Assembly: GCF_003627795.1 (NCBI RefSeq)
Contig: NZ_CP032688.1
Location: forward strand, 62,001-126,000
Direction: 5' to 3'
Source: Rhizobium sp. CCGE531
GTDB lineage: Bacteria; Pseudomonadota; Alphaproteobacteria; Rhizobiales; Rhizobiaceae
DNA: 64,000 bases
The stretch's first letter is position 1. Each line of letters begins with the position of its first letter. The position numbers were made by a program, and so were the translations under genes. Below the pieces are notes generated by a model. That model did not search any database, had not been told where the DNA came from, and saw only the letters and a list, made by a program, of their open reading frames with translations. Shown in pieces: positions 35,144 to 45,016 of the stretch.

Positions 35144-36289
35144 ATGAGACCAGGCAGAGAACGTACCGAGAAACTCAAGAATGCTCTTCAGGCAGCCGGG
35201 TTTGAAAGCGCCATCCTGACGAACCCGGATTCCATCGCCTACTTCGGTGAATACCTCGACTATCTTGGAATCGACTTTGGGCGCCCAACCTTGATGACCG
35301 TCCCAGTAGACGGCGAACCGACCATCATCACACCGCTGATGGAGTCGGAAATGTGTGGCCGCATGAGCTGGGTCACCGATATCCGTCCTTGGAGCGACGG
35401 CATCGACGACGAATGGCGCAGCGTCCTCAAGTCTGCGGTCGAAGGCAAGTCGCGCCGGGTCGCCATCGAGCGGCGCTCAATCCCGGCCCTCGTGGCAAAT
35501 GATCTGCTTCCCATGCTTCACGGTGCAGAAGTGGGCGATGCTGGCGCCCTCATATCGGAAATTCGGATGATCAAGTCGGCCGATGAGATCGAAATCATGC
35601 GCAAGGCTGGGGAAGTCGCGGTCGCGATGGTTAAGGGAGCTCGCGAAGTGATCGCAGAAGGAGTTCCGGAGTATGAGGTGGCGCTGGCAGTAATCGCCGC
35701 TGGAACGCGGAAAGCTGCTTCCTTCCTGGATGACAGCAAGGATCGCTTCGTCTCGCCGACCATCTATAATCTGCAGATCCTGCAGTCCGGCACGGACGTC
35801 TGCCTCGTTCACCGCCGTTCTTCTGTGCGGGAACTCAAAATGGGCGATCCGGTCTACCTCTGCTTCTGCGGCATCGCGAATTTCCGTAACTACAAGCTTG
35901 GTTTCGACCGCGAATTCTTCGTCGGCAGCGCTACCGATGAACAGGCACGGGTCTACGAGACCGCCGTCGCCGCTCAGCAGGCTGCACTCGCGGCAATCAA
36001 GCCCGGCATCGCATGCGAGGAGATCAACGCGGCAGCCGAAGCAGTCTATACGGAGGCTGGCTTCTCAGCAGGCTACCGGACGGGTCGCTCGGTTGGTCAA
36101 TCATTCCTTGAGTCGCCCGAACTCAAGCGCGGCGAAAAGCGACTTCTCGAAGCAGGGATGACCTTCGCCGTCGACGGCGGCATCACGATCGAGGGCAGCT
36201 TCGGCGGCCGCATCGGCGACTCGATCGTCGTCACTGACAATGGATTCGAGTACCTGACAAACTACCCGCGCGGACTTGCAGTCGTTTGA
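35144..36289 (+). CDS. Creatinase/M24-fold hydrolase without metal ligands
   Basis: 381-residue two-domain protein of the M24 (pita-bread) fold: N-terminal creatinase-like domain (LTNPDSIAYFGEYLDY), C-terminal catalytic domain from about residue 145. The five metal ligands of aminopeptidases are absent: the DFGG aspartate is replaced (YLCFCG), GHGIG is GRSVG, and the EPG and ED motifs read VDGG and GDS. Creatinase has the same fold without metals and uses a histidine and two glutamates; a histidine is present in CLVHRRSS at the matching place, while both glutamates appear as aspartates. So it may cleave an amidine or amide of a small molecule (creatine-, ectoine-like). Ribosome site AGAAGGCGG before the ATG. 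Confidence 0.8.
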   Translation: MRPGRERTEKLKNALQAAGFESAILTNPDSIAYFGEYLDYLGIDFGRPTLMTVPVDGEPTIITPLMESEMCGRMSWVTDIRPWSDGIDDEWRSVLKSAVEGKSRRVAIERRSIPALVANDLLPMLHGAEVGDAGALISEIRMIKSADEIEIMRKAGEVAVAMVKGAREVIAEGVPEYEVALAVIAAGTRKAASFLDDSKDRFVSPTIYNLQILQSGTDVCLVHRRSSVRELKMGDPVYLCFCGIANFRNYKLGFDREFFVGSATDEQARVYETAVAAQQAALAAIKPGIACEEINAAAEAVYTEAGFSAGYRTGRSVGQSFLESPELKRGEKRLLEAGMTFAVDGGITIEGSFGGRIGDSIVVTDNGFEYLTNYPRGLAVV

Positions 36290-36468
36290 GGCGGTGCATT
36301 GGGCACCTCCGTACAGCTCGTCACCATTGAGAACCCATAGGGCTAAATGCTGTCGCGCCGACCCTTGAGGGAAAGCATCGAGAAACCAAACAAATTGCGG
36401 CATAGCCGCTCTCAATCCAGTTCATCCAAACCGGCGCCAAGATCGGTCAATCCAGAGGAGTAACAGGA

Positions 36469-37542
36469 ATGACACGAATTTCTACTCTGCTCGCGGGTAT
36501 CGCACTCGTCAGCATCGCTACATCGTCCACGACTACCTTAGCAGCCGACCAGCTCGTGATTGCATCTTTCGGCGGTGCCTATACGGCAAGTCAGTCGAAG
36601 GCCTTCATCGAACCGTACATGGCAGAGAGGGGCGCAAAAGTCCTGACCGCCGACTACAATGGCGGTCTCGCTGAACTCCGGTCCCAGGTGCAGTCCGGCA
36701 ACGGTGCATGGGACGTCATCGATCTCGAGCTGCAGGATGCTTTGAGAGCCTGCGACGACGGTCTCATCGAGAAGATCGACCCGGCACAACTTGCGCCCTC
36801 AGCCGACGGCACTGCCGCGTCCGACGATTTCCTGCCGGGCACCCTAATGGATTGCGGCGTTGGCACGATCATGTGGTCGAATGTCATCGCTTATGACAGG
36901 ACTAAGTTCCAGAACGGCGGACCCAAGACGATCGCCGACTTCTTCGATCTCTCCAAGTTCCCGGGCAAGCGCGGGCTCAGCAACAAGCCCAACGTCAACC
37001 TCGAGTGGGCGCTCATGGCGGACGGCGTTCCAAACGACAAGGTCTATGAAACCCTGGCGACCAAGGAAGGTCTCGACAAGGCATTCGCCAAGCTCGACAC
37101 CATCAAGAAGGATGTAGTGTTTTGGGGCGCGCATGCCCAAGCGCCGCAGCTGCTAGCAGATGGTGAGGTCGTCATGACCGCAGCTGCCAACGGCCGCATC
37201 TATGACGCCATTTCCAAGGAGAACAAGCCCTTTGAGATTGTTTGGGATGGCCAGATCTGGAACCTCGACGTCTGGGCAATCTCGAAGGCCTCCAAGAACA
37301 AGGATGCTGCGCTTGATTTCGTGAAGTTCTCGACCACTGGTGAGCGCCTTGCTGACGTAACCAAGTACATCAGCTACGGTCCTGTCAGAAAGTCCTCTCA
37401 GAACCTGGTACCAGAGGCGATCCGAACCAGCCTGCCGACCTACGAAGCCAACTTCAAGACGTCGCTAGCCAACGATCTCGAATTCTGGGCAGATCATCAG
37501 GATGAGATCAACCAGCGCTGGGCAACCTGGATGGCAAAATAG
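36469..37542 (+). CDS. Polyamine-type ABC substrate-binding protein (PotD-like)
   Basis: 357-residue periplasmic binding protein. Signal peptide about residues 1-25 ending TTLAAD; then LVIASFGGAYTASQSKAFIEPY, the WDVIDLELQDALRACDDGLIEKID segment and WNLDVWAISKASKN, typical of the spermidine/putrescine and related cation-binding family. ATG after GAGGAG. First gene of an importer operon (ATPase, two permeases, one unknown). Ligand not determined; members bind polyamines, opines or quaternary amines. Confidence 0.9.
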   Translation: MTRISTLLAGIALVSIATSSTTTLAADQLVIASFGGAYTASQSKAFIEPYMAERGAKVLTADYNGGLAELRSQVQSGNGAWDVIDLELQDALRACDDGLIEKIDPAQLAPSADGTAASDDFLPGTLMDCGVGTIMWSNVIAYDRTKFQNGGPKTIADFFDLSKFPGKRGLSNKPNVNLEWALMADGVPNDKVYETLATKEGLDKAFAKLDTIKKDVVFWGAHAQAPQLLADGEVVMTAAANGRIYDAISKENKPFEIVWDGQIWNLDVWAISKASKNKDAALDFVKFSTTGERLADVTKYISYGPVRKSSQNLVPEAIRTSLPTYEANFKTSLANDLEFWADHQDEINQRWATWMAK

Positions 37543-37561
37543 TTCGTTCTCGAATTCACAT

Positions 37562-37591
37562 GGATGGCCGGGGGGATACCTCTGGCCATCC
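37562..37591 (+). terminator. Hairpin between binding protein and ATPase genes
   Basis: GGATGGCC / GGCCATCC inverted repeat with a 14-base loop, 19 bases after the stop. A usual place for an attenuating hairpin that keeps binding-protein mRNA more abundant than the membrane components. Confidence 0.5.
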
Positions 37592-37639
37592 GATTAGACG
37601 CGGTGGCCGCGCCAGCAGCACTAGCCAGAATGAGAGATC

Positions 37640-38746
37640 ATGAATTCCGACAACAAAGCGTTCGTGAACTTCCACGAAGTGCAAAAAAGCTATGATGGAA
37701 CTTCCCTCGTCGTGAAGTCCCTCTCCCTTGCGATAGCGAAAGGCGAGTTTCTTACAATGCTTGGCCCTTCCGGCTCAGGCAAGACAACGTCGCTGATGAT
37801 GCTCGCGGGATTCGAGCGCCCAACGGGCGGAAAGATCGAGGTCGGCGGTCGCGATCTGACCCACCTTCCTCCACACCGACGCGACATCGGCATGGTATTC
37901 CAAAACTATGCGTTGTTTCCGCGTATGACGATCGAAGAGAACGTCGCGTTTCCGCTCGTCGCGCGCAAGATGCCAAAGCCGGAAATAGCGACGCGGGTTC
38001 GCGAAGCACTCGAACGAATCCGGATGGGCGCCTTCGCCCAGCGTCGTCCCGCACAGCTCTCCGGCGGCCAACAGCAGCGTGTGGCCCTTGCCCGTGCCCT
38101 CGTGTTCGAGCCTTCGCTGGTTCTCATGGACGAGCCCCTTGGCGCCTTGGACAAACAGCTTCGCGAGCACATGCAGATGGAAATCAAGCATCTGCACGAG
38201 GAACTCGGCCTGACGGTCGTATACGTCACGCACGACCAGGACGAAGCGCTCGCGATGTCGGACCGCGTCGCGGTTTTCAACAACGGCATCATTGAGCAGG
38301 TTGGTCCGGCCCGCGCGATCTATGAATCGCCCGAGACGGTATTCGTGTCCTCGTTCGTCGGCGAGAACAACCACCTTATCGGAACCGTAGCTTCGGTCTC
38401 CCAAGGCCAGTGTGTCGTCACCCTGGGTAAGTCCACGATGCATTGCGTCGCGGTCGGCTCCCTGAAGCGGGGAGACGGCGCGGTCTTGTCGCTCCGACCC
38501 GAGCGCGTCTCGCTCATTCAGGATGGCGTCAGCTTCGCGAACACGGTCAGCGCCACCGCGAAGGAAGTCGTTTACTTCGGCGACCATCTTCGCCTGTCGT
38601 GTCAGCTCGAAGACGGCCAGACTCTGACTATGAAGCAGCCCAATCGAGACGGTATCGCTCAGATAACCGTAGGCCAATCGGTGGTGCTTGGCTGGCAAGC
38701 TACCGATGCCCGGGCACTCCTATCCCAGGGAGGCGGTCATGGCTGA
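37640..38746 (+). CDS. ABC transporter ATPase (PotA-like)
   Basis: 368-residue ATPase of the polyamine/opine family. Walker A GPSGSGKTT near residue 48, signature LSGGQQQRVALARAL, Walker B LVLMDEPLGALD, switch histidine in VTHDQDEAL, and a C-terminal TOBE domain from about residue 280. Ends with an 8-base overlap with the next gene. Confidence 0.94.
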   Translation: MNSDNKAFVNFHEVQKSYDGTSLVVKSLSLAIAKGEFLTMLGPSGSGKTTSLMMLAGFERPTGGKIEVGGRDLTHLPPHRRDIGMVFQNYALFPRMTIEENVAFPLVARKMPKPEIATRVREALERIRMGAFAQRRPAQLSGGQQQRVALARALVFEPSLVLMDEPLGALDKQLREHMQMEIKHLHEELGLTVVYVTHDQDEALAMSDRVAVFNNGIIEQVGPARAIYESPETVFVSSFVGENNHLIGTVASVSQGQCVVTLGKSTMHCVAVGSLKRGDGAVLSLRPERVSLIQDGVSFANTVSATAKEVVYFGDHLRLSCQLEDGQTLTMKQPNRDGIAQITVGQSVVLGWQATDARALLSQGGGHG

Positions 38747-39989
38747 TGCCTCTGCCGCCGCATTCGCAACGCCTGAAGAGATCAATCGTCAGGTTGCGCG
38801 CTCTCGACGCAGCGAAATGCGCAAGGGCCTGCTACTTCTGGCACCTGCTCTGATTTTCCTTTTCTTTACGTTTCTGCTTCCCCTGGGATACATATTTCGT
38901 CTGAGCGTCTACGATCCCACGATCCATGACGGCCTTCCGCGAACGGTAGAAGCACTGCGAACCTGGAATGGGAACGACCCACCGGACGAACAAACTTTCC
39001 AGGCCCTCGCAGACGACCTGATCGATGCTCGTAAAGCAGACACCGTGGGATCCATTGCCAATCGACTGAACGTCGAGGCAGCGGGTCTCCGGAGTGCCGT
39101 CACTAAGACCGCTCGACGGCTGGGTTCCAAGCCGCCTGCGGACCACTACTCGGAATGGTTTCAGCAGGCGGACCCAGTATGGGCCGAACAGAAAACCTGG
39201 CAGGCTATCAACCAATTGCGCAGCTCGGTCAGCGCTAATTACTACCTAGCCGCCGTCGACCTCCGGCGAGACGCTTCTGGCAGCGTTGAACTAGCGCCCG
39301 AGGAAAACCGCATCCATACGACCCTGTTTGCTCGGACATTCCTGGTGGCGTTTTCCGTCACGGCGCTGTGCATTCTTCTCGGCTATCCGGTGGCATACCT
39401 TATCGCCACGTCTTCGAAGGTGGTTGGCTCGATCATGATCGTGCTGGTTCTCCTTCCATTCTGGACATCCCTTCTTGTCCGGACGACCGGATGGATCGTT
39501 CTCCTGCAGTCACAGGGCGTCCTGAACGACATGCTCGTCTATCTCGGAATCATATCCGATGCGAATAGAGTAAGGATGATCTACAATCTCGCGGGCACGT
39601 TGATCGCGATGACGCATATCCTGCTGCCTTTCTTCATTCTGCCGCTCTACAGCGTGATGGTCTCGATTTCCCCTATTTACATGCGCGCAGCACAGTCACT
39701 GGGTGCCCACCGCTTCTACGCATTCTGGAAGGTCTACTTCCCCAACACCCTTCCGGGCGTGGGCTCCGGCGCGCTCTTGGCGTTTATCCTGGCCGTTGGG
39801 TACTACATCACTCCTGCCCTGGTCGGAGGACAGTCGGGCCAAATGATCTCCAACATGATCGCGTTCCATGTTCAGTCATCTCTCGACTGGGGACTGGCAG
39901 CGGCACTTGGCATGATCCTTCTGTCGGTCGTTCTTGTGCTCTACGCCATCTACCACCGCTATTCCGGCGCCAACCGTCTGGTGAACTGA
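38739..39989 (+). CDS. ABC transporter permease (PotB-like)
   Basis: 416-residue permease. ATG 38739 follows GGGAGGCGG and lies inside the end of the ATPase gene. First membrane helix near residues 30-50 and then an unusually long periplasmic stretch of about 150 residues before the remaining five helices, as in the longer PotB-like opine/polyamine permeases. The EAA-type loop GAHRFYAFWKVYFPNTLPG near 335 contacts the ATPase. Confidence 0.93.
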   Translation: MADASAAAFATPEEINRQVARSRRSEMRKGLLLLAPALIFLFFTFLLPLGYIFRLSVYDPTIHDGLPRTVEALRTWNGNDPPDEQTFQALADDLIDARKADTVGSIANRLNVEAAGLRSAVTKTARRLGSKPPADHYSEWFQQADPVWAEQKTWQAINQLRSSVSANYYLAAVDLRRDASGSVELAPEENRIHTTLFARTFLVAFSVTALCILLGYPVAYLIATSSKVVGSIMIVLVLLPFWTSLLVRTTGWIVLLQSQGVLNDMLVYLGIISDANRVRMIYNLAGTLIAMTHILLPFFILPLYSVMVSISPIYMRAAQSLGAHRFYAFWKVYFPNTLPGVGSGALLAFILAVGYYITPALVGGQSGQMISNMIAFHVQSSLDWGLAAALGMILLSVVLVLYAIYHRYSGANRLVN

Positions 39990-39998
39990 GGAAGACAC

Positions 39999-40838
39999 AT
40001 GCACAGTTATACTATCGAGACGGTCTGGTCGGTTCTCTTCAGGATAATCTGCTGGGGAATCCTTATCTTCCTGATCGCACCGATCTTCGTGATCGTTCCG
40101 CTGTCGTTCAACGCGGAGCCCTACTTCACATTCACCAGCGGAATGCTGCATTTTCAGTCGGAAGCATTCTCCACTCGCTGGTACGAGGCCTTCGTATCGG
40201 ATACGGGCTGGATGGTAGCCGTGCGAAACAGTTTCTTCGTCGGCATTCTCTCAACGCTACTTGCGACGACGCTAGGCACTCTCGCAGCGTTGGGCCTCAA
40301 TAAGCCTCTTCCCATGCGTAGCCTGATTGTCAGCCTTCTGTTGGCTCCCATGATCGTGCCGATCGTCGTATTGGCGGCCGGAACCTACTTCGTATTCGCA
40401 AAGGCGGGTCTCGTGGACAGCTACCTCGGGCTCGTGCTTGCACACTCCACATTAGGCCTGCCGTTTGTGGTGGTGACCGTACTCGCGAGTCTTTCGAATT
40501 TCGACCAGGGTCTTGTGCGCGCAGGTCTGATCTCCGGTGCCCACCCAACAATGGTTTTCCGGCGTGTCACACTTCCACTGATCGCCCCCGGGGTTATGTC
40601 AGGAGCTGCTCTCGCATTCGTCACGTCGTTCGACGAGGCGGTGATCACGCTCTTCCTGTCGCCCAGCCCCGGCTACTACACTGTGCCTCGCAAGATGTGG
40701 TCCGGCCTGCGCGAGCAGATTAGTCCCACGATCCTGGCTGTCGCGACGACGTGGATCGTGTTGTCGCTTGTTCTGATGGGGCTAATGGGCGTGCTCCGCC
40801 GCCATTCGGCCAAACGCTCTGCCAAGCCAGTCGACTAG
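39999..40838 (+). CDS. ABC transporter permease (PotC-like)
   Basis: 279-residue second permease with six hydrophobic helices. The EAA loop reads SGAHPTMVFRRVTLPLIAPG, and FVTSFDEAVITLFLS near the end is a PotC hallmark. Starts ten bases after the previous stop. Together with the previous product it forms the channel of the importer. Confidence 0.93.
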   Translation: MHSYTIETVWSVLFRIICWGILIFLIAPIFVIVPLSFNAEPYFTFTSGMLHFQSEAFSTRWYEAFVSDTGWMVAVRNSFFVGILSTLLATTLGTLAALGLNKPLPMRSLIVSLLLAPMIVPIVVLAAGTYFVFAKAGLVDSYLGLVLAHSTLGLPFVVVTVLASLSNFDQGLVRAGLISGAHPTMVFRRVTLPLIAPGVMSGAALAFVTSFDEAVITLFLSPSPGYYTVPRKMWSGLREQISPTILAVATTWIVLSLVLMGLMGVLRRHSAKRSAKPVD

Positions 40839-40856
40839 CGGTATCTGGAACACGCC

Positions 40857-41531
40857 ATGACCGAATACGTAGGCAAGGATGACCCGCTGACGATCCTAGT
40901 CGGCAACAACCTTGGCCGTACAACGTGGGTTTCGCAGGTGCCCGTGGCGAGGCTTGTGCACTCCGCGGTTATTCCGAACGAATTCGCGACGCCGCCACTG
41001 CCGGATAAGGGCCCCGCCGACAGCGTTCGGCAGGTTCTATACGGACTCGTGTCGGGCGCGCGAGTTCGAAGGGTCGAAGAGGGCGTGTCGGTTATCTCGG
41101 AGTTCGACAGTATCCTGTCGTTTCTAAAGCCCGCGCCAAAGCGCGCGCTCCGACCCGTTCTCGCTCATATCCGGGAAATCATTCCCGATAACATGGCGAT
41201 ACGCGCCGAAAGGATATTTTGGCACACCCGGGAGACCTTGGGGTTCAGAGTTCACATCCCTGTCGACTATCCGTGGCGCCTTATCTCCGGACACGCGGAA
41301 TATGAGGCGTGCAGCCTGGCGCTCGACATTTGCAACCAAATCGTCAGCACGAAATCTTACCCCGCTGCTGAATACTTTCCGACGGTGCAGGAATTGAGCG
41401 CTGGCGACTTGAGGGTCTGGCTTGAAGCCCTTTGCGCTTCCCACTCGTTCACCAAGCTCGCTGCAGAGTTCTACGTTGGAATTTCGCCCGAGGAAGAACG
41501 CGAAATCTTCCTCGGGCTAGCAGAGGGCTGA
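40857..41531 (+). CDS. Unknown protein at end of PotABCD-like operon
   Basis: 224-residue protein I do not recognise. No signal peptide or membrane helix. N-terminal ILVGNNLGRTTWVSQVPVARLVH and a middle PVLAHIREIIPDNMAIRAER followed by an acidic C-terminus (GISPEEEREIFLGLAEG). It starts 18 bases after the last permease gene and is therefore probably co-transcribed with the importer. It could be a cytoplasmic enzyme or regulator acting on the imported compound. Ribosome site weak. Confidence 0.7.
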   Translation: MTEYVGKDDPLTILVGNNLGRTTWVSQVPVARLVHSAVIPNEFATPPLPDKGPADSVRQVLYGLVSGARVRRVEEGVSVISEFDSILSFLKPAPKRALRPVLAHIREIIPDNMAIRAERIFWHTRETLGFRVHIPVDYPWRLISGHAEYEACSLALDICNQIVSTKSYPAAEYFPTVQELSAGDLRVWLEALCASHSFTKLAAEFYVGISPEEEREIFLGLAEG

Positions 41532-41627
41532 AGGGCAAGGAAGCCGGAAGACTGTCCCTGCGGATTAGCGGGTGACTAGAGGAACGCCGCGACTTGCGCT
41601 CGTCCGCTATGCGCAGGATCTTACGGC

Positions 41628-42086
41628 TCACGAAGTGTCAGCGACGATCGCAGTCAGCTGTATTTCCACCAACGCGCCACCTGGGAGCGAAGCCACTCCC
41701 ACCGCCGCGCGAGTGCCAATCCCGTCAGGTCCCAACTCCCGGCAAAGCCAATTTGAAGCATGATCAGCAACGCGAGAGTGCTGATTGAAATCGTCCGTCG
41801 CTGACACGAACACAGTCATAGTCAACACGCTGCTGATCATCTCTCCGTCCCGCAGCAAACGGCGCGCCGCCGCAATTGCGTTGGAAACAGCCAGTTCAAC
41901 TGCGTCTTTCGAATCCTCAGCGCGCTGATCATTCGTGAAGGTGCCGGTGTGAATGAGACGACCTTCCCTTCGAGGCGTCATCCCAGACGTAAACACCATG
42001 TCCCGATGCCGTTTTGCTAGGACGTAGTTGCCATTCGCTATCAGCGTGAGGCCATCCGTGGCAGCCCCGGTAGTAACGCTTTCCAT
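41628..42086 (-). CDS. RidA-family (YjgF/YER057c) protein
   Basis: 152-residue RidA-like protein; the ATG at 42086 is preferred over an upstream TTG since GGGAG precedes it. Visible YVLAKRHRDMVFTSGMTPRREG, LRDGEMISSVLTMTVFV and TRAAVGVASLPGGALVEIQL (conserved arginine in RAAVGV). RidA proteins hydrolyse reactive enamine/imine products of PLP dehydratases; the dehydratase gene at 44009-45004 in the same run supports that role. Last gene of the run that begins with soxB. Confidence 0.87.
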   Translation of the reverse strand: MESVTTGAATDGLTLIANGNYVLAKRHRDMVFTSGMTPRREGRLIHTGTFTNDQRAEDSKDAVELAVSNAIAAARRLLRDGEMISSVLTMTVFVSATDDFNQHSRVADHASNWLCRELGPDGIGTRAAVGVASLPGGALVEIQLTAIVADTS

Positions 42087-42122
42087 GAGACGGCTCCCTG
42101 CCAAATCTAACTATGATAACGA

Positions 42123-43028
42123 TCAGCTCAGTTCGAAGCTTTCTCCCGCGGTCCTGTAGGCAGCCTTAAGCGTGTTCGCCATGAGCATGGCTATGGTCAT
42201 CGGCCCAACACCTCCCGGAACAGGCGTAACAGCTCCTGCCACGCTTGCGACTTCCTCAAACGCAACGTCGCCGACGAGCCGCATTCTGCCTTCCCCCAAT
42301 TCCGTTGCCGGAACACGGTTGATGCCGACATCGATAACCGTGGCGCCCCCCTTAACCCAGTCGCGCTTGACCATTTGAGGCCTGCCGACCGCCGCTACGA
42401 GAATGTCAGCCTCTCGGCAGACCACGCTTAGATCCTTGGTTCGAGAGTGAGCGACTGTCACGGTTGCGTTCGCCGCGAGGAGAAGCTGACCCATTGGCTT
42501 CCCGAAGAGGTTCGACCTACCAATAACGACCGCCCTCAGGCCCGAAAGATCGGGGCCGTGAATCGCACGCACCAGCACCATAGCTCCCGCCGGGGTGCAG
42601 GGAACGATGCCAGTGGTGAGGTCGCCGACCGCCAGCTTGCCAGCATTGACCACACCAAGACCATCGACATCCTTTTGCGGCAAGATTGACTGAACAATCA
42701 ACCCGCTATCGAGATTTGGCGGCAAGGGCAACTGTACCAAGATCCCGTGAACATTGGCGTCGTTGTTCAGCCGTTCAATCAGTTCGGCGAGTTCAGACTG
42801 GGTGGTCTCCTCAGGCAGCGTAAACTGGAAAGATGCGAAGCCGCACTCCTTCGCCATCTTGCTCTTGGCGGCGACATAGGTGTGGCTCGCAGGATCGTTT
42901 CCAACAATCACAACTGCCAGACCGGGCTTTACACCTTTATCGGCGTCGAGAACACCAGCTGCCCGCTTCACCTGCGCCACCACGGAGGCCGCAACAGGCT
43001 TTCCCTCGATCAGCGTCGCTTGCGTCAT
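42123..43028 (-). CDS. folD: Methylenetetrahydrofolate dehydrogenase/cyclohydrolase
   Basis: 301-residue bifunctional FolD, which oxidises 5,10-methylene-tetrahydrofolate to methenyl and hydrolyses it to 10-formyl-tetrahydrofolate. [14 protein letters not shown] (catalytic lysine), [33 protein letters not shown] and [14 protein letters not shown] are complete. Starts in the last codons of purU (4-base overlap). Sarcosine oxidase makes methylene-tetrahydrofolate, so this extra copy disposes of the one-carbon unit. Confidence 0.95.
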   Translation of the reverse strand: MTQATLIEGKPVAASVVAQVKRAAGVLDADKGVKPGLAVVIVGNDPASHTYVAAKSKMAKECGFASFQFTLPEETTQSELAELIERLNNDANVHGILVQLPLPPNLDSGLIVQSILPQKDVDGLGVVNAGKLAVGDLTTGIVPCTPAGAMVLVRAIHGPDLSGLRAVVIGRSNLFGKPMGQLLLAANATVTVAHSRTKDLSVVCREADILVAAVGRPQMVKRDWVKGGATVIDVGINRVPATELGEGRMRLVGDVAFEEVASVAGAVTPVPGGVGPMTIAMLMANTLKAAYRTAGESFELS

Positions 43029-43909
43029 CCCATCCGCTCCGACGCGAAGCTGCCCGGGCTTGCGGGGAAGACCACTGTGCGGTTTCCATTCATGAACACT
43101 CGGTGGTGGATATGCGCGTGAATCGCGCGTGCAAGGACCTGACTCTCGACGTCTCTGCCAATCGATACGTAGTCATCTGCGCTTTGCGCATGGGTAATTC
43201 GGACGGTGTCCTGTTCGATGATCGGACCCTCGTCGAGATCCGCCGTAACGTAGTGCGCAGTTGCGCCGATAAGCTTCACGCCCCGCTCGTAAGCCTGCTT
43301 GTACGGATTGGCACCCTTGAAGCTGGGCAGAAACGAGTGGTGGATGTTTATGATCTTTCCCGACATCTTCGCGCACATGGCGTCCGAAAGCACCTGCATG
43401 TATCTCGCCAGCACGACGAGCTCGGTGCCCGTCTGCTCAACAATCTCAATGATCTGCGCCTCGGCCTTGGGCTTATTTTCTTTCGTTACCTTGATGTGGT
43501 GGAACGGGATGTCGTGGTTCACCACTACCTTCTGGTAATCAAAGTGGTTGGAGACGACGCCAACGATATCGATCGGAAGCGCTCCGATCCGCCAGCGGTA
43601 AAGTAGATCGTTCAGGCAATGCCCAAAGCGAGACACCATGAGGAGAACCTTGGTCCTCTGGGTCTGGACATGAAGCTCCGTGGCCATTTGGAACTTCTCT
43701 GCGATCGGCTTCAATGCTTCCGCAAGGGCTTCCGCTCCGACGCCATTCTCAGAAATGAACGACACACGCATGAAAAAACGGCCCGTACTGAGATCGTCAA
43801 ACTGAGAACTGTCGATGATGTTACATCCGGCGTCGAACAGGAAGCCGGAGATTGCTGCCACGATACCTCGTGTAGACAGACAAGTCGCGGTGAGCACATA
43901 GGTGGTCAT
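43025..43909 (-). CDS. purU: Formyltetrahydrofolate deformylase
   Basis: 294-residue PurU, releasing formate from 10-formyl-tetrahydrofolate. N-terminal ACT domain ([19 protein letters not shown]), C-terminal formyltransferase domain with the catalytic [16 protein letters not shown] and [20 protein letters not shown] after GGAGGTAAGT. With folD it completes the route from methylene-tetrahydrofolate to formate and free tetrahydrofolate, freeing folate for sarcosine oxidase. Confidence 0.95.
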   Translation of the reverse strand: MTTYVLTATCLSTRGIVAAISGFLFDAGCNIIDSSQFDDLSTGRFFMRVSFISENGVGAEALAEALKPIAEKFQMATELHVQTQRTKVLLMVSRFGHCLNDLLYRWRIGALPIDIVGVVSNHFDYQKVVVNHDIPFHHIKVTKENKPKAEAQIIEIVEQTGTELVVLARYMQVLSDAMCAKMSGKIINIHHSFLPSFKGANPYKQAYERGVKLIGATAHYVTADLDEGPIIEQDTVRITHAQSADDYVSIGRDVESQVLARAIHAHIHHRVFMNGNRTVVFPASPGSFASERMG

Positions 43910-44008
43910 TACTTACCTCCGAATGGTAAATTGGATCCGGCCAGCTGATGGACGGCACTTTGGACATCAGATTGGGAATGCGCAGTGGCCCGCGCGCGGA
44001 CTGGTACG

Positions 44009-45004
44009 TCAGGCGGAAGGCTTCAAGTAGCTGTGGAACGCGTCCAGATCGACATTTCCTCCAGAGACAACGGCAACGACAGTTTTTCCTTTCCAACGTT
44101 CAGCATTACACAGAACGGCAGCGACAGCGGCAGCCCCGCCCGGCTCGGCAACGAGCTTCAAATGATCAGCCAACGTCTGCATCGCCGAAACCACGTTTTG
44201 CTCCGAGACCGCAAAACCACCTGCCAAGAGCGTCTTGTTTATGGGAAACGTTTTCTCTCCGGGAATCTGCGTCACTATCGAGTCGCATATTGAGGAATGA
44301 CCGGGATCATTGCCCACCCGTTCTCCCGAGAGCAGCGATCGACGGGTGTCGTCGAAGTATTCCGGCTCCGCGGAATAGATAGTGGTTTCCGGCGACAGCT
44401 CTTTCATAGCTGTCGCGATGCCAGCGATCAGCCCGCCTCCGCCCGCAGGGCACACCAAGGCGTCGGCCACGATGTTTCGCTTGGAAAGTTGGTTGGCAAC
44501 TTCGATCCCGATGGTGCCTTGTCCGGACATCAGAATGTAGTCGTCGTAGGGGGGAACGAGTACGGCTCCCGTCTCTTCTGAAATGTCACGAGCAATTTTA
44601 GCCCGATCGCCTGTGACCCGGTCGTACGTGATCACCTTTGCGCCATACTCGGCGGTATTGCGCAACTTCACTGCGGGAGCATCTTCCGGCATCACGATTG
44701 TTGCCTTCACCCCAAGCTCAGTAGCTGCGGCCGCAACTCCCTGTGCGTGATTTCCGGAGGAGAAAGCAACGACCCCGGACGCTCGTTCCTGTTCCGTGAG
44801 CGACGAAATCTTCACGTAGGCGCCGCGGATCTTGAAGGATCCGGTACGCTGCAAGCACTCCGCCTTGACGAGAAGACGAAAGCCTAGGTGCGTGTTGAGC
44901 AGCTCGGATTCCAGCAGAGGCGTGACGCGCGTTACGCCTTTGAGAGTGCGAGAAGCCTTGGAGATCATATCGTAGTCGAGCATTTCGTAACTTTCTGAAT
45001 GCAT
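44009..45004 (-). CDS. PLP threonine/serine dehydratase (EutB-like)
   Basis: 331-residue fold-type II PLP enzyme. PLP lysine in GSFKIRGAY near residue 58, SSGNHAQGVA near 88 and the phosphate-binding CPAGGGGLIAG near 187. No C-terminal ACT domains, so it is the catabolic, short type. It deaminates serine or threonine to a 2-oxo acid; EutB of ectoine utilisation is also in this family. It lies in the sox run, so it could consume serine made from glycine and methylene-tetrahydrofolate. ATG 45004 used; an ATG seven codons later is equally possible. Confidence 0.88.
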   Translation of the reverse strand: MHSESYEMLDYDMISKASRTLKGVTRVTPLLESELLNTHLGFRLLVKAECLQRTGSFKIRGAYVKISSLTEQERASGVVAFSSGNHAQGVAAAATELGVKATIVMPEDAPAVKLRNTAEYGAKVITYDRVTGDRAKIARDISEETGAVLVPPYDDYILMSGQGTIGIEVANQLSKRNIVADALVCPAGGGGLIAGIATAMKELSPETTIYSAEPEYFDDTRRSLLSGERVGNDPGHSSICDSIVTQIPGEKTFPINKTLLAGGFAVSEQNVVSAMQTLADHLKLVAEPGGAAAVAAVLCNAERWKGKTVVAVVSGGNVDLDAFHSYLKPSA

Positions 45005-45016
45005 GTCAGGCGGGCC

